64,000 nt of DNA from NCBI RefSeq assembly GCF_027594745.1, contig NZ_CP110854.1, positions 930,001 through 994,000 on the forward strand. Reading direction: 5' to 3'. The translations under genes were made by a program, and so were the position numbers. Position 1 is the stretch's first letter. Each line of letters starts with the position of its first letter. This document shows, one piece after another, positions 44,621 through 53,056 of the stretch. This DNA is from Saprospira grandis. GTDB taxonomy: Bacteria; Bacteroidota; Bacteroidia; Chitinophagales; Saprospiraceae. The notes beneath the pieces are model-generated. The model did not search any database. It was not told the DNA's origin and worked only from the letters and a program-made list of their open reading frames with translations.

Positions 44621-45211
44621 ATGAAAACGATTGAATTTGAGGGCCAACTGAGAAGCAACCTAGGAAAAAGCAGCAGCAGAGAACTTCGCAAAGAAGGGCG
44701 CATTCCTTGTGTGGTTTACGGAAATGGCGAAAACCTCCACTTTACGACTACTGCTCTTGAGATCCGTGATCTCATTTACACTGACGAACTTCGCAAGGCT
44801 AGCATCAAATTAGGTGACAAAACTGTTGAAGCGATCGTTAAAGATGTGCAGTTCCACCCTGTAACCGACAAAATCCTCCACATGGATTTCCAAGCTATCG
44901 TAGCTGGCCAAACTTTGAAAACTGAAGTACCTATTCGTCTTGTAGGTAACTCTAAAGGCCAAAAAGTAGGGGGTACGCTAGTGCAAAAAATGCGCAAGCT
45001 TAAAGTATTGATCCAACCCGAAAGCCTTTGCGCTTACATCCCCGCTGATGTAAGTCCTTTGGACCTCGGTAAGTCAATGCGTGTACGCGACATCCAAATC
45101 ACTGAAGGTATCGAAATCATGACCAATGGTAGCATCCCCGTTGCGTCTATCGAAATTCCTCGTGCTTTGCGCTCTGCTCAGTCTAAGGCTGCTGCTGAAG
45201 AGAAAAAGTAA
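44621..45211 (+). CDS. rplY: 50S ribosomal protein L25 (Ctc type)
   Basis: The protein has 196 residues, the long TL5/Ctc form. The N-terminal L25 domain (LRSNLGKSSSRELRKEGRIP, CVVYGNGENLHF) binds 5S rRNA. The C-terminal TL5 beta domain follows (ILHMDFQAIVAGQTLKTEVP to ITEGIEIMTNGSIPVASIEI). It is a structural part of the large subunit near 5S rRNA. It lies directly upstream of pth, a common pairing, with a terminator between that may lower pth expression. Confidence 0.95.
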   Translation: MKTIEFEGQLRSNLGKSSSRELRKEGRIPCVVYGNGENLHFTTTALEIRDLIYTDELRKASIKLGDKTVEAIVKDVQFHPVTDKILHMDFQAIVAGQTLKTEVPIRLVGNSKGQKVGGTLVQKMRKLKVLIQPESLCAYIPADVSPLDLGKSMRVRDIQITEGIEIMTNGSIPVASIEIPRALRSAQSKAAAEEKK

Positions 45212-45236
45212 GAAGGAGATTCACTTTCCTTTCATA

Positions 45237-45271
45237 AAACGCAGTTCAATGCTATTGAGCTGCGTTTTTTA
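45237..45271 (+). terminator. Terminator or attenuator between rplY and pth
   Basis: AACGCAGTTCAAT pairs with ATTGAGCTGCGTT (12 of 13 bp plus a wobble) with a short loop, followed by a run of six T and then A. It ends 11 bp before the longer pth start. Confidence 0.85.
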
Positions 45272-45282
45272 TTTGAGATAAA

Positions 45283-45963
45283 ATGATTGCTTGGATTAAA
45301 CAACTTTTTGCTGGCCCCGCTAGCTCCAAAAGTATAGACCCTATGAAGTATCTTATTGTAGGCCTGGGAAATATTGGCGCAGAATATACCGAAACCCGCC
45401 ACAATATTGGCTTCAAAGTAGCCGATGCCCTAGCCCAAAGCCTAGAGGCCAAATTTGAAACAAAACGCTATGGCGATCTGGCCCAAGGAAAATACAAGGG
45501 CCGAAAACTACTCATCCTCAAGCCTTCTACTTATATGAATTTGAGTGGAAAAGCCCTGATGTACTGGATGAAAAAAGAAAATATTGGCCTAGAAAATGTC
45601 TTGGTCCTTGTCGATGACCTCAATATCAACTTCGGAACAATCCGCCTGAGAGGAAAGGGCGGAGCCGGCGGCCATAACGGCCTCAAAAGTATAGAAGAGG
45701 AATTGGGCCACAATAATTACCCCCGCCTAAGAATTGGAATTGGCAATGACTACCCCAAAGGCCGACAAGTAGAGTTTGTTTTGGGCAAATGGAGCCCCCA
45801 AGAAATTGAACTGCTGCCCAAGATTATCCGCCACTGCCAAGGCGCCTGCAAAAGCTATAGCTTTTTGGGCCTAGCCAATAGCATGAACCTAAGCAATAAA
45901 AAACTCTTTGCCCCACCTACTAGCCAAACAGAAGTAGACAAAGACGATTTGCCTGAAGTATAA
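45283..45963 (+). CDS. pth: Peptidyl-tRNA hydrolase
   Basis: The protein has 226 residues from ATG 45283; an inner ATG at 45343 (MKYLIVGLGNIGAEY) would give the usual family length of about 206, and an N-terminal extension like this is common in Bacteroidota. The catalytic region is TRHNIGFKVAD with the essential His. KPSTYMNLSGKA and VLVDDLNINFG hold the conserved Asn and Asp, and GGAGGHNGLKSI the glycine-rich loop. The enzyme frees tRNA from peptidyl-tRNA dropped by ribosomes. A bidirectional terminator follows. Confidence 0.95.
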   Translation: MIAWIKQLFAGPASSKSIDPMKYLIVGLGNIGAEYTETRHNIGFKVADALAQSLEAKFETKRYGDLAQGKYKGRKLLILKPSTYMNLSGKALMYWMKKENIGLENVLVLVDDLNINFGTIRLRGKGGAGGHNGLKSIEEELGHNNYPRLRIGIGNDYPKGRQVEFVLGKWSPQEIELLPKIIRHCQGACKSYSFLGLANSMNLSNKKLFAPPTSQTEVDKDDLPEV

Positions 45964-45967
45964 AAGC

Positions 45968-46001
45968 AAAAGGGCGGCCCGCAATTGCGGGCCGCCCTTT
46001 T
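45968..46001. terminator. Perfect 34-bp palindrome, bidirectional terminator
   Basis: AAAAGGGCGGCCCGCAA and its exact complement TTGCGGGCCGCCCTTTT form a perfect palindrome between the convergent pth and thioesterase genes. Both sides end in A4/T4. Confidence 0.9.
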
Positions 46002-46014
46002 GACGCTAAACGCA

Positions 46015-46476
46015 CTACTTGAAGCGGTAATAAGTAGGCTCCTTCCACTCAAAATCTTTGTGGCGAGGCAACTCATCAATAACAGCAGCCACCAAATCGG
46101 GCCAAGGGGCCGTAATTTTTCGGGCCTGCATATCTATCCAGCTGCCATCAATAAGGACCTTGGCCGCTAGCTTGCCATTTTCTTTTCGGACCTCCTGCTC
46201 TATGGTATAAAATGTATAGTCTGCAGTGGCCGCTTTGAGCAACATATTAAAACTGAGCTTTTCGTGCATTTGAGTTTCTCGGATATAAGTGCTTTGCTCT
46301 CTGAGCAAAATAGCGCCCAAACCCTTTTTGGCCAAATCTTGCAAGGGAAAGCCCTGCTGGGCAAAAAAACTAATCCGAGTATGTGCTGCATACTGGCTGT
46401 AAGAGGTATGACGCATATGCTGATTGGGATCCATATCGGCCCAAATTACCTCTACTTCCTTTTCATAAGATTTCAT
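46015..46476 (-). CDS. Hotdog-fold acyl-CoA thioesterase (4HBT family)
   Basis: The protein has 153 residues. VIWADMDPNQHMRHTSYSQY is the 4-hydroxybenzoyl-CoA thioesterase-like signature (WxDxDxxxHMxNxxY form) with the catalytic Asp. KLSFNMLLKAATADYTFYTI and VLIDGSWIDMQARKI are the following hotdog strands. It probably hydrolyses acyl-CoA or acyl-ACP in the cytoplasm; the natural substrate is unknown. It is transcribed alone and converges on pth. Confidence 0.87.
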   Translation of the reverse strand: MKSYEKEVEVIWADMDPNQHMRHTSYSQYAAHTRISFFAQQGFPLQDLAKKGLGAILLREQSTYIRETQMHEKLSFNMLLKAATADYTFYTIEQEVRKENGKLAAKVLIDGSWIDMQARKITAPWPDLVAAVIDELPRHKDFEWKEPTYYRFK

Positions 46477-46524
46477 AATAGAATATTGAATTTGATTGAT
46501 GATTTTCAGTGATTGGCTGGCGTC

Positions 46525-46661
46525 CTACAGGCCCGAAGGGCCGCAGGCCTAGCGATGTGCAAGGGGGGCCGTCAGGCCAGACCAAGGCGCTGCAAGCGCC
46601 GCAGGGCCGAGCAGACTTGCGAGCCCTGAAACGTAGCGCCGCAGCTTGCTGCGGAGGCCCC
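46525..46661 (+). repeat. Dispersed GC-rich modular repeat, copy 9
   Basis: It contains CAGGCCCGAAGGGCC, CTAGCGATGTGCA, CAGACCAAGGCG, GCAGGGCCGAGCAGACTTGC, GAAACGTAGCGCC and the 3' stem CCGCAGCTTGCTGCGG with AGGCCCCC and an A run. Confidence 0.87.
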
Positions 46662-46674
46662 CAAAAAAACAAGA

Positions 46675-47832
46675 TTAAGGTAAGGCTTGCACCGCCTTTC
46701 TAATCATGTAGCGATTGAGCCAAAGAATGCCGAGGGCCAAAAATAGGGCGCTCAGGAGGACCGTAAAATGTGGCCAATGGCCGATGGCATAGCCCTCTTG
46801 GCTGAGTAAATAGCCCAGGCCAAACTTGAGCGGCAGCAAAATCGCGAAGACCCCAAGGAGGATATAAACCAGCAGTAAATTGAGTTTTTGGCCCAAGACC
46901 TTAGCAATTTGCTCTTGGCGGTAACCAAGCTGTAAAAGCAGTAAAATATCGCTTTGCGCCTGGCTAACCAAGAGGCGATAATTGAGCAAAAGGACCAAAA
47001 CGGATAGGCTGATGATGGCCGTGGCCAGGAAAAGCAAAAAGGCCAAAAGGAGGAAAATCCCCTGTTTCAGCTCGCCCCCAATGAGGCTATTTCGGCTCAG
47101 TTCATAGCTCTTTTCTTCTAGGTAATTGGCCAAAGACTTTTGAAAAGGATTATCCGTTTGCAAAATCAGCTGGCTCACCTTAGGCTGCTCATAACCAAAC
47201 TGCTGATTGCTGGCCTCCAAAAAGCTAGCGGGGACCAAAATCGAGTTAAATTTTCGGCTCAGGCCCACTACCTTGGCCTTATAGGTTTTGCGTTTGTTTT
47301 TTCCACGAATATCAAAATCGAAGAAAAAAGAGCCCAGCATATCGGCACTGACCTTGGGCAAGCCCTGGCTAGGACCAAAGCCATAATTATAGAGGCTGAG
47401 ATAGTCATTGGACAAAACCACCGGCACAAAGGGATCGCCCTCGCTCCATTGGAAATCGCTGCTGTCTATGTCTACATAATTTAAAGGGACCGACTGGCAG
47501 AACAGCAGGGTAGAAAAACCCAGCTGCGGCACACGGGCCATCAATTCGTAGCGATTGGAGCGAACGGGAGCCAAATCTTGGCAAAAGCCCTGGGCTCGAA
47601 TATTGGCAATTTCTTCCTCACTAAAGCTTTTTTCTCCGCTCAGGCCCTCTACCCTTTTTTGTAGGACCAAAAGATTTTCATCGCTAGCACCATTGGCTAG
47701 CGTTTGTACATCCCAGAAAATTTGTAGGCTAAACAAAAGCAGAAAGAGCCCCAAAAAAAGGCCAATAGCTGCTCCCCAAACTTGCCAGGGCGAGCGGCTT
47801 TTCCATAATAATTTTTGCAATAAAGGCTTCAT
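46675..47832 (-). CDS. FtsX-like ABC-type permease
   Basis: The protein has 385 residues. One membrane segment near the N-terminus (about 19-42) is followed by a periplasmic domain (about 45-255) and three segments in the last 130 residues (about 256-286, 310-335, 350-375). This is the MacB/FtsX layout. LLQLGYRQEQIAKVLGQK is the cytoplasmic coupling-helix loop between segments 2 and 3. The partner ATPase is not in the window, so transport, lipoprotein release or cell-division signalling all remain possible. It lies in a same-strand run with the Glu-rich protein and the acyltransferase. Confidence 0.75.
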   Translation of the reverse strand: MKPLLQKLLWKSRSPWQVWGAAIGLFLGLFLLLFSLQIFWDVQTLANGASDENLLVLQKRVEGLSGEKSFSEEEIANIRAQGFCQDLAPVRSNRYELMARVPQLGFSTLLFCQSVPLNYVDIDSSDFQWSEGDPFVPVVLSNDYLSLYNYGFGPSQGLPKVSADMLGSFFFDFDIRGKNKRKTYKAKVVGLSRKFNSILVPASFLEASNQQFGYEQPKVSQLILQTDNPFQKSLANYLEEKSYELSRNSLIGGELKQGIFLLLAFLLFLATAIISLSVLVLLLNYRLLVSQAQSDILLLLQLGYRQEQIAKVLGQKLNLLLVYILLGVFAILLPLKFGLGYLLSQEGYAIGHWPHFTVLLSALFLALGILWLNRYMIRKAVQALP

Positions 47833-47844
47833 AGCATTGGCAGC

Positions 47845-48780
47845 TTAGAGGAAGCGGCGGCGGATCCATTTGATAAAATCCTTGGCCAAATCCTGCTTTT
47901 CTTTTTTCATCCAGTCTCCTTCTGGAATCAATTTATTTTCTAGATACTCTCGGGCCTGATTAAAGTCATCGGCCTTGCGGTTAAAGTAGTCAATGGCCTC
48001 ATCAAAGCGGCTCGCATCGCCTGCAAAGAGCTCACCGATATAGCGGAATCGTTGGCCCACCCCAATACTTCCTTTTAGGTCGCTGATGGGTTTTTGTTGC
48101 AAGCGACTCATGAGATCGGTAGCCTGCTTAAAGACAAAAAGAGCCTCGTATTCTTCCTTATTGGCCGCTGCAGGTTCCTCTTTTGGAGCTTCTACAACAG
48201 GCAGCTCTTCTTCTTTGGGCGCTTCCTTTTCTACAATAGGAACAGGCGGTTGTTCTTCTTCTTTGGGCATTTCTACAACAGGAGTAGCTGGCTCTTCTAC
48301 TTTCTCTTCTTCTTTTTCGCTAGGCAGTTCTAGTTCGGGCAAAATTTCCTCGGGCAATTGAGCTTCCTCCTCTTTTGTTTCCTCAGTTGCCCGATGGCGT
48401 ACTGGCTCAAGTTTTTCCTCTTCTAGAGCAGGCTGTTTGTCTTCTTCCTGAACTTTTTCCTCTACCAAAGGCGGTTCTACGGGAGCTGGAATTTCTTCTT
48501 TTGCCTTGGGCAGTTCTGGGGCTGCATTAAAAAAGATTTTTGGGCCTGTTTTTTTAGGCGCTTCTTTTTGGGGGCTTTTGGGCCCTTCCTCTTTTTCTAT
48601 TTTGGGCTCAGTCGTCAAGGCTGGAGCTTCCTCCTCCTGGGCCAAGGCCAATTCATAAAAGCCTCTAATTTTTTGTAGAACGAGATCTACCTCTAGTTGA
48701 CTAATGGGTTGCGATTGCTCGATGCGCTCCAGTAGAATTTGGAACTGGGCAATCTCCTCTTTTAGGGCTTTAAGTTTCAT
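47845..48780 (-). CDS. Glu/Pro-rich linker protein with conserved C-terminal domain
   Basis: The protein has 311 residues. Residues 1-50 form a coiled coil (LKEEIAQFQILLERIEQSQP). About 55-215 is a low-complexity stretch of Glu, Pro, Lys and Val (EEEKVEEPATPVVEMPKEEE), probably disordered and very acidic. The last 80 residues are globular (IGVGQRFRYIGELFAGDASR, FDEAIDYFNRKADDFNQA), a domain seen at the end of many Bacteroidota hypothetical proteins. I infer an adaptor role but know no function. It lies 12 bp from each neighbour, so it is in an operon with the permease and acyltransferase. Confidence 0.75.
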   Translation of the reverse strand: MKLKALKEEIAQFQILLERIEQSQPISQLEVDLVLQKIRGFYELALAQEEEAPALTTEPKIEKEEGPKSPQKEAPKKTGPKIFFNAAPELPKAKEEIPAPVEPPLVEEKVQEEDKQPALEEEKLEPVRHRATEETKEEEAQLPEEILPELELPSEKEEEKVEEPATPVVEMPKEEEQPPVPIVEKEAPKEEELPVVEAPKEEPAAANKEEYEALFVFKQATDLMSRLQQKPISDLKGSIGVGQRFRYIGELFAGDASRFDEAIDYFNRKADDFNQAREYLENKLIPEGDWMKKEKQDLAKDFIKWIRRRFL

Positions 48781-48791
48781 GCTAATTTATT

Positions 48792-49412
48792 TTATGAGCA
48801 GCGGTTGGGCTGGTAATATGTTTCGTCAAGGGCAAAAAGTTCGGGATTTTTTCCCAGTATGTCCTTATAAAAGCACATAATTTCGGCCATATCCTTGGCA
48901 ATATCTCCAGAAGGGTGAATGACCTTGCCAATTCCCCCTTCTTTTTTGGCATAATCTAGCCAACCAAGCAAGATAGGTACCTTTGCCTTTAGGGCCACAT
49001 AATAAAAGCCGGTTTTCCATTTGACCACCTTAGAGCGGGTTCCTTCTGGCTCCATAATGATGCAGAGCCGCTCTTGGCCCTCAAATAAGTTGGCGATAAC
49101 ATCTACCATAGAAGGGCGCTTCTCTCCTTCTTTTTTGGGCTTGCGGTTGATCCCAATCCCCCCCATCATCTTAAAAAACCAGCCAAAAGGGGGCCGCATA
49201 TAATCATCTTTGATGGTGTACTTAATGGGAACGCCCAGCTCGGCCATAGCGGCCATGGTAATAGGATAATCCCAGTTGGTCGTATGCGGGGCCGCAATAA
49301 GTACGCAGTTGCCTTGGGCCTCTTGGGGAATACTGGGGTGAATTTTCCAGCCCGCTAGTTTGAGGTAGAGTTGGCTAACTATTTTCTTAATCATTGTTTT
49401 TATTTTTTTCAA
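48792..49412 (-). CDS. Lysophospholipid (1-acylglycerol-3-phosphate) acyltransferase-like
   Basis: The protein has 206 residues from ATG 49412; ATG 49394 is equally plausible. The catalytic HxxxxD motif is HTTNWD, in APHTTNWDYPITM. The acceptor-site motif EGTRS appears as IIMEPEGTRSKV, and GGIGINR precedes it. PlsC-type enzymes transfer an acyl chain to a lysophospholipid or related acceptor at the inner membrane. The sequence is shorter than typical PlsC and lacks a strong N-terminal membrane helix. It heads the three-gene unit and is divergent from the lipoprotein cluster. Confidence 0.82.
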   Translation of the reverse strand: MKKIKTMIKKIVSQLYLKLAGWKIHPSIPQEAQGNCVLIAAPHTTNWDYPITMAAMAELGVPIKYTIKDDYMRPPFGWFFKMMGGIGINRKPKKEGEKRPSMVDVIANLFEGQERLCIIMEPEGTRSKVVKWKTGFYYVALKAKVPILLGWLDYAKKEGGIGKVIHPSGDIAKDMAEIMCFYKDILGKNPELFALDETYYQPNRCS

Positions 49413-49480
49413 AAATACAACTAAAAAAAGAGGCTTTTCGTCAGAGGAGTATATTTAGTAATCATTTAATACCCCCTCCT

Positions 49481-49996
49481 ATGAAAAATTTATTCTTTCT
49501 GGCCCTGGTCCTTCTCGGCCTTGGCCTCTCTTCCTGCCAAGAAGATAGAGAAGGCTACCTAGAGATTTCAAATATCAAACTACTTAACTATAACGAGTTC
49601 GATAAGTCATACTACGGCTATTACGGTCAGTTTTCTTGGGTAAATTGGGATCCAGAACTGCCCGGAAAAGCAGAAGAGAAATATCCCGATATTTTTGCTC
49701 GGGTCTATTTTCGTTATTCTAGCCGTAGAGTAGACACGATAGTAAAAGAAACAAGAGTCTTGCATAATTGTCCCCATGGCCAAGAAGTCTACCTCCCCTT
49801 ACAGAAGATGTCCTTTCCAGATGATACGGAAGCAACTGTTAGTATTCTGCTCGTAGACCATGATGAAGATAACTATCACAGAGGGATGCACTCCTTTAGG
49901 TTTACTCCAGCAGGACTTAAAAGAGACCAAATCGAAACCGCCTATATTACAAGCGATGAAAATGGAGTTCTCCGATTTGATGTCAGCTACCACTAA
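49481..49996 (+). CDS. Lipoprotein family member 1 (type A)
   Basis: The protein has 171 residues. The start is the ATG after CCCCCTCCT, giving the lipoprotein signal MKNLFFLALVLLGLGLSSC with lipidated Cys. The mature part (LEISNIKLLNYNEFDKSYYG, YPDIFARVYFRYSS, ATVSILLVDHDEDNYHRGMH) has a repeated beta-strand pattern and resembles member 3 most closely. I recognise no function; an outer-membrane anchored beta-sandwich protein is likely. It is the first of a head-to-tail series of paralogues with almost identical leaders. Confidence 0.85.
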   Translation: MKNLFFLALVLLGLGLSSCQEDREGYLEISNIKLLNYNEFDKSYYGYYGQFSWVNWDPELPGKAEEKYPDIFARVYFRYSSRRVDTIVKETRVLHNCPHGQEVYLPLQKMSFPDDTEATVSILLVDHDEDNYHRGMHSFRFTPAGLKRDQIETAYITSDENGVLRFDVSYH

Positions 49997-50039
49997 TATT
50001 AGTAAGCAAAAGCTTTTTTTTTTAACATACCCCCCTCCT

Positions 50040-50576
50040 ATGAAAAATTTATTCTTTCTGGCCCTGGTCCTTCTCGGCCTTGGCCTCTCTTCCTGCCAAA
50101 AGGAGGAAGCCCTTTCCGCCGCCCCCTGCACTGACTGTATCGAAATTCTAAATATTCGGCTGCATAATTACATGGAGTTTAAGCTCTATGGTTACTACAA
50201 CCACGTTTGGGACCATTGGGATAGAGAGGAAAGCTCTGCAATAGAAAAACGCCCCGACCTCTTTGTTCGCATTAGAGACGACACCTACCCCCACAGAAGA
50301 TACATCTATGAGGGAAGCATATTAGCAGAGAACGCCCCTAGAGATTCTACCATTTTACTTACTGCCGAAAGCATATTTATTCCCGCCGACTCCTTTCCGA
50401 ATGCTCGCATTCAAATAGTGGATCAAGACTATAGATCGAACATAAACCGATGGTATCATGATGAGGTAGGCCGTTTTCACCTTAACCCTAGAGAAATTAT
50501 GGATGACAAAATTTCTCATATCGTCCGTGGCCAAAGCGATGAAACTCAGATCAGTTTTGATGTTAAATTTCACTAA
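50040..50576 (+). CDS. Lipoprotein family member 2 (type B)
   Basis: The protein has 178 residues. The leader is identical at protein level to member 1 and is again preceded by CCCCCTCCT. The mature sequence starts CTDCIEILNIRLHNYMEF and includes a tryptophan-rich stretch, YNHVWDHWDREESSAIEKRP, and a C-terminal HLNPREIMDDKISHIVRG. The CxxC after the lipidated Cys may bond or bind metal. It resembles member 5 and the 3' remnant between members 4 and 5. The function is unknown. Confidence 0.85.
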   Translation: MKNLFFLALVLLGLGLSSCQKEEALSAAPCTDCIEILNIRLHNYMEFKLYGYYNHVWDHWDREESSAIEKRPDLFVRIRDDTYPHRRYIYEGSILAENAPRDSTILLTAESIFIPADSFPNARIQIVDQDYRSNINRWYHDEVGRFHLNPREIMDDKISHIVRGQSDETQISFDVKFH

Positions 50577-50588
50577 CTCCCCCCTCCT

Positions 50589-51119
50589 ATGAAAAACTTA
50601 CTCTTTTTAACACTAGCCCTTATCGGCCTTGGCCTCTCTTCCTGCCAAAAGGAAGAAGCTCCATTAGCCCCAGTAGAACTTACTGGCATTACCTTATTAA
50701 ACTATAATGAATTTAAATCTATTTATTACTACAATAACTACTCCCGGGAAAGCTGGGATGAAGATGTTCCTGGACGGCCCCAAGAAAAATATGCCGATGT
50801 TTTTGTCCATGTTTATTACCGCCGTTCTCCTTATCAGGTAGATACACTACTAAAAGGAAGAAATATCCTACATAATTGGCCCTATGACCAAAGTGCCAAC
50901 ATCCCCATCAGTCCTATAGCATTTGAAACTGGAACAGAAGCAATGGTTGAAATCCGACTACTAGACTATGATGAAGCGGGTGCCCATGAAGTGATTGACA
51001 CTTTTCTTTTTTCTATGGCAGCAGTCAGAAGAAACCAAATGGAAACGGCCTATCTTTCTACCTATAGCCATAATGCTAATACTGGCAGTAATATCCGCAT
51101 AGATGTCAACTATAATTAA
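50589..51119 (+). CDS. Lipoprotein family member 3 (type A)
   Basis: The protein has 176 residues. The leader MKNLLFLTLALIGLGLSSC follows CCCCTCCT. The mature part (VELTGITLLNYNEFKSIYYY, YADVFVHVYYRRSPYQVDTL, AMVEIRLLDYDEAGAHEVID) aligns along its length with member 1. The function is unknown. It lies 12 bp after member 2, so the series is probably one operon. Confidence 0.85.
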   Translation: MKNLLFLTLALIGLGLSSCQKEEAPLAPVELTGITLLNYNEFKSIYYYNNYSRESWDEDVPGRPQEKYADVFVHVYYRRSPYQVDTLLKGRNILHNWPYDQSANIPISPIAFETGTEAMVEIRLLDYDEAGAHEVIDTFLFSMAAVRRNQMETAYLSTYSHNANTGSNIRIDVNYN

Positions 51120-51140
51120 AAAAACATATCCCTCCCTCCT

Positions 51141-51685
51141 ATGAAAAAATTACTCTTTTTAACGCTGGCCCTTATCGGCCTTGGCCTCTCTTCCTGCCAA
51201 AAGGAAGAGGAGCTTGCTCCCGCCGCCCCTGCACTGACTGTATCGAAATTAGCAGTGTTCAATTACTTTACTATACCCACCTGGCCCCCTATTCTTACCA
51301 TGGCCCTAGAGATTACTGGGATAGATATGCGACTAACCCAGAAGACCGCGCCCCCGATATTTATGTAGAAATATGGGAGGTGGTCGAACGCGGCCTTAAC
51401 TATGACGGAACTAAGCTTTGTAGCTCTCCTCCCATACAAAACTGCCCCTCTCTTCCAGGTTTACCAATGGATCTTCCCAAAGTGTATATCGATAATGATA
51501 GCGAATATGAGTACTCCATCTCTGTGATAGATGAGGATGTAAGTGAAGGAGAACATTACAACCGAGGTATGGCCCACTTTTATATTACAGCTACTGAGCT
51601 CAAGCGGACAAAGCCAGACTCCCTTATTTTGGAAAGCCCTCAATACAATAATGCAGCCCTTCTCCTACTACTAAAATACCACTAA
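51141..51685 (+). pseudogene. Lipoprotein family member 4 (type C), frameshifted
   Basis: An intact leader (MKKLLFLTLALIGLGLSSC) is followed by a -1 frameshift at GCCGCCCCTGCACTG; the intact sister at 52483 reads ACCGCCCCCTGCACTG, with one more C. After the shift the sense continues in the new frame to 51685 (WEVVERGLNYDGTKLCSSPP, VYIDNDSEYEYSISVIDEDV) and is nearly identical to member 6. Loss of one C in a C run is the only lesion seen, so this is a recent pseudogene or a phase-variable gene. Confidence 0.85.
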
Positions 51686-51691
51686 GCCCTA

Positions 51692-51725
51692 AGTCCCTGC
51701 ATTACATTTAAGCAGGGGCTTTTTG
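51692..51725 (+). terminator. Terminator after lipoprotein member 4
   Basis: AGTCCCTGC and GCAGGGGCT pair around ATTACATTTAA, followed by a run of five T. The same block recurs after member 6, and both are part of a duplicated segment. Confidence 0.75.
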
Positions 51726-51790
51726 GGCCCATAAAAAAAGCATCCTGGCGCTGCTACACCAAGATGCCCAATAGGCTTACACCTATTCTA

Positions 51791-51931
51791 TCGAACATAA
51801 ACCGATGGTATCATGATGAGGTAGGCCATTTTTACATTAACCCTAGAGAAATTATGGATGACAAAATTTCTCATATCGTCCGTGGCCAAAGCGATGAAAC
51901 TCAGATCAGTTTTGATGTTAAATTTCACTAA
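51791..51931 (+). pseudogene. 3' remnant of a type B lipoprotein gene
   Basis: 47 codons from TCG AAC ATA to TAA match the last part of member 2 almost exactly (SNINRWYHDEVG, then NPREIMDDKISHIVRGQSDE) with no start or leader. The join with the preceding duplicated terminator block marks a recombination breakpoint near 51790. Confidence 0.88.
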
Positions 51932-51942
51932 CTCCCCCCCCT

Positions 51943-52470
51943 ATGAAAAAATTACTCTTTTTAACGCTGGCCCTTATCGGCCTTGGCCTCTCTTCCTGCG
52001 ATAAAGATCCTCCTCTTCTAGAAGTTAGCTGTACCAATTGCATCGAGATTTACAACATTAGTGTGCATGACTACCAAGAATTTTACAACTATGGTTGGTA
52101 CTCCCCAATCTGGGACCATTGGGACAAAGATAAAGACAGCCCTATAGAAAAACGCCCAGACCTCTTTGTGCAAATTCAGCAATATTACCCTGTAGATAAA
52201 TTCATCTATGAAGGAAATATATTAGCCGAAAACGCCCCCTTAGACTCCACTATTCTTCTTAGCTCCGAAAGCGTATTTATTCCTGCAGATTCCTTTCCTT
52301 ATGCCTACCTTGAACTCCTCGACCAAGATAGTGAAAACGGAGTAAACAGTATCCAAAGAATTGGAGGCTACCGCATTAACCCTAGAGAAATTATGGATAA
52401 TCAAGATACTTATGTTTTTCTTGGCGCTGCATACGAAACCCAACTCAGCTTCAATGTTAAATTTCACTAA
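51943..52470 (+). CDS. Lipoprotein family member 5 (type B)
   Basis: The protein has 175 residues. The leader MKKLLFLTLALIGLGLSSC precedes a mature part with CTNCIEIYNISVHDYQEFYN, YSPIWDHWDKDKDSPIEKRP and YRINPREIMDNQD. It is a diverged paralogue of member 2, having the same CxxC and tryptophan motifs. The function is unknown. The start follows CCCCCCCCT. Confidence 0.85.
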   Translation: MKKLLFLTLALIGLGLSSCDKDPPLLEVSCTNCIEIYNISVHDYQEFYNYGWYSPIWDHWDKDKDSPIEKRPDLFVQIQQYYPVDKFIYEGNILAENAPLDSTILLSSESVFIPADSFPYAYLELLDQDSENGVNSIQRIGGYRINPREIMDNQDTYVFLGAAYETQLSFNVKFH

Positions 52471-52482
52471 CTCTCCCCTACT

Positions 52483-53016
52483 ATGAAAAAATTACTCTTT
52501 TTAACACTAGCCCTTCTCGGCCTTGGCCTCTCTTCCTGCCAAAAGGAGGAGTTTTCCACCGCCCCCTGCACTGATTGTATCGAAATTAGCAGTGTTCAAT
52601 TACTTTACTATACCCACCTGGCCCCCTATTCTTACTATGGCCGTAGAGATTACTGGGATAGATATGCGACTAACCCAAAAGACCGTGACCCCGATATTTA
52701 TGTAAAAATATGGGAGGTGGTCGAACGCGGCTATGACGCAACTACCCTTTGTAGCTCTCCCCCCATACGAAACTGCCCCTCTCATCCAGGTTTACCAATG
52801 GGTCTTCCCAAAGTGTATATCGATAATGATAGCGAACATGAGTACGCCATCTCTGTAATAGATGAGGATCTAAGTGAAGGAGGAGATTACGACCGAAATA
52901 TGGCCCGCTTTTATATTACAGCTACTGAGCTCAAGCGGACAAAGCCAGACTCCCTTATTTTGGAAAGCCCTCTATACAATAATGCAGCCCTTCTCCTACT
53001 ACTAAAATACCACTAA
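52483..53016 (+). CDS. Lipoprotein family member 6 (type C), intact
   Basis: The protein has 177 residues. The leader is followed by CTDCIEISSVQLLYYTHLAP, RRDYWDRYATNPKDRDPDIY, an extra loop CSSPPIRNCPSHPGLP with two Cys, and YITATELKRTKPDSLILESP. It is the intact sister of the frameshifted member 4 and shows where that copy lost a C. The function is unknown. A terminator follows. Confidence 0.87.
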   Translation: MKKLLFLTLALLGLGLSSCQKEEFSTAPCTDCIEISSVQLLYYTHLAPYSYYGRRDYWDRYATNPKDRDPDIYVKIWEVVERGYDATTLCSSPPIRNCPSHPGLPMGLPKVYIDNDSEHEYAISVIDEDLSEGGDYDRNMARFYITATELKRTKPDSLILESPLYNNAALLLLLKYH

Positions 53017-53021
53017 GCCCT

Positions 53022-53056
53022 AAGCCCCTGCTTTACATTTAAGCAGGGGCTTTTTT
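53022..53056 (+). terminator. Terminator of the lipoprotein cluster
   Basis: AAGCCCCTGCTT and AAGCAGGGGCTT pair perfectly around ACATTT, followed by T. A second hairpin (GCATCTTGG / CCAAGATGC, 53071-53098) follows an A run and would act as a terminator on the other strand. Confidence 0.85.

Noticed and set aside
51141..51368. Separate 75-residue lipoprotein and a separate 101-residue protein at 51380
   Set aside because: Comparison with the intact sister at 52483 shows they are two halves of one gene split by loss of a single C.
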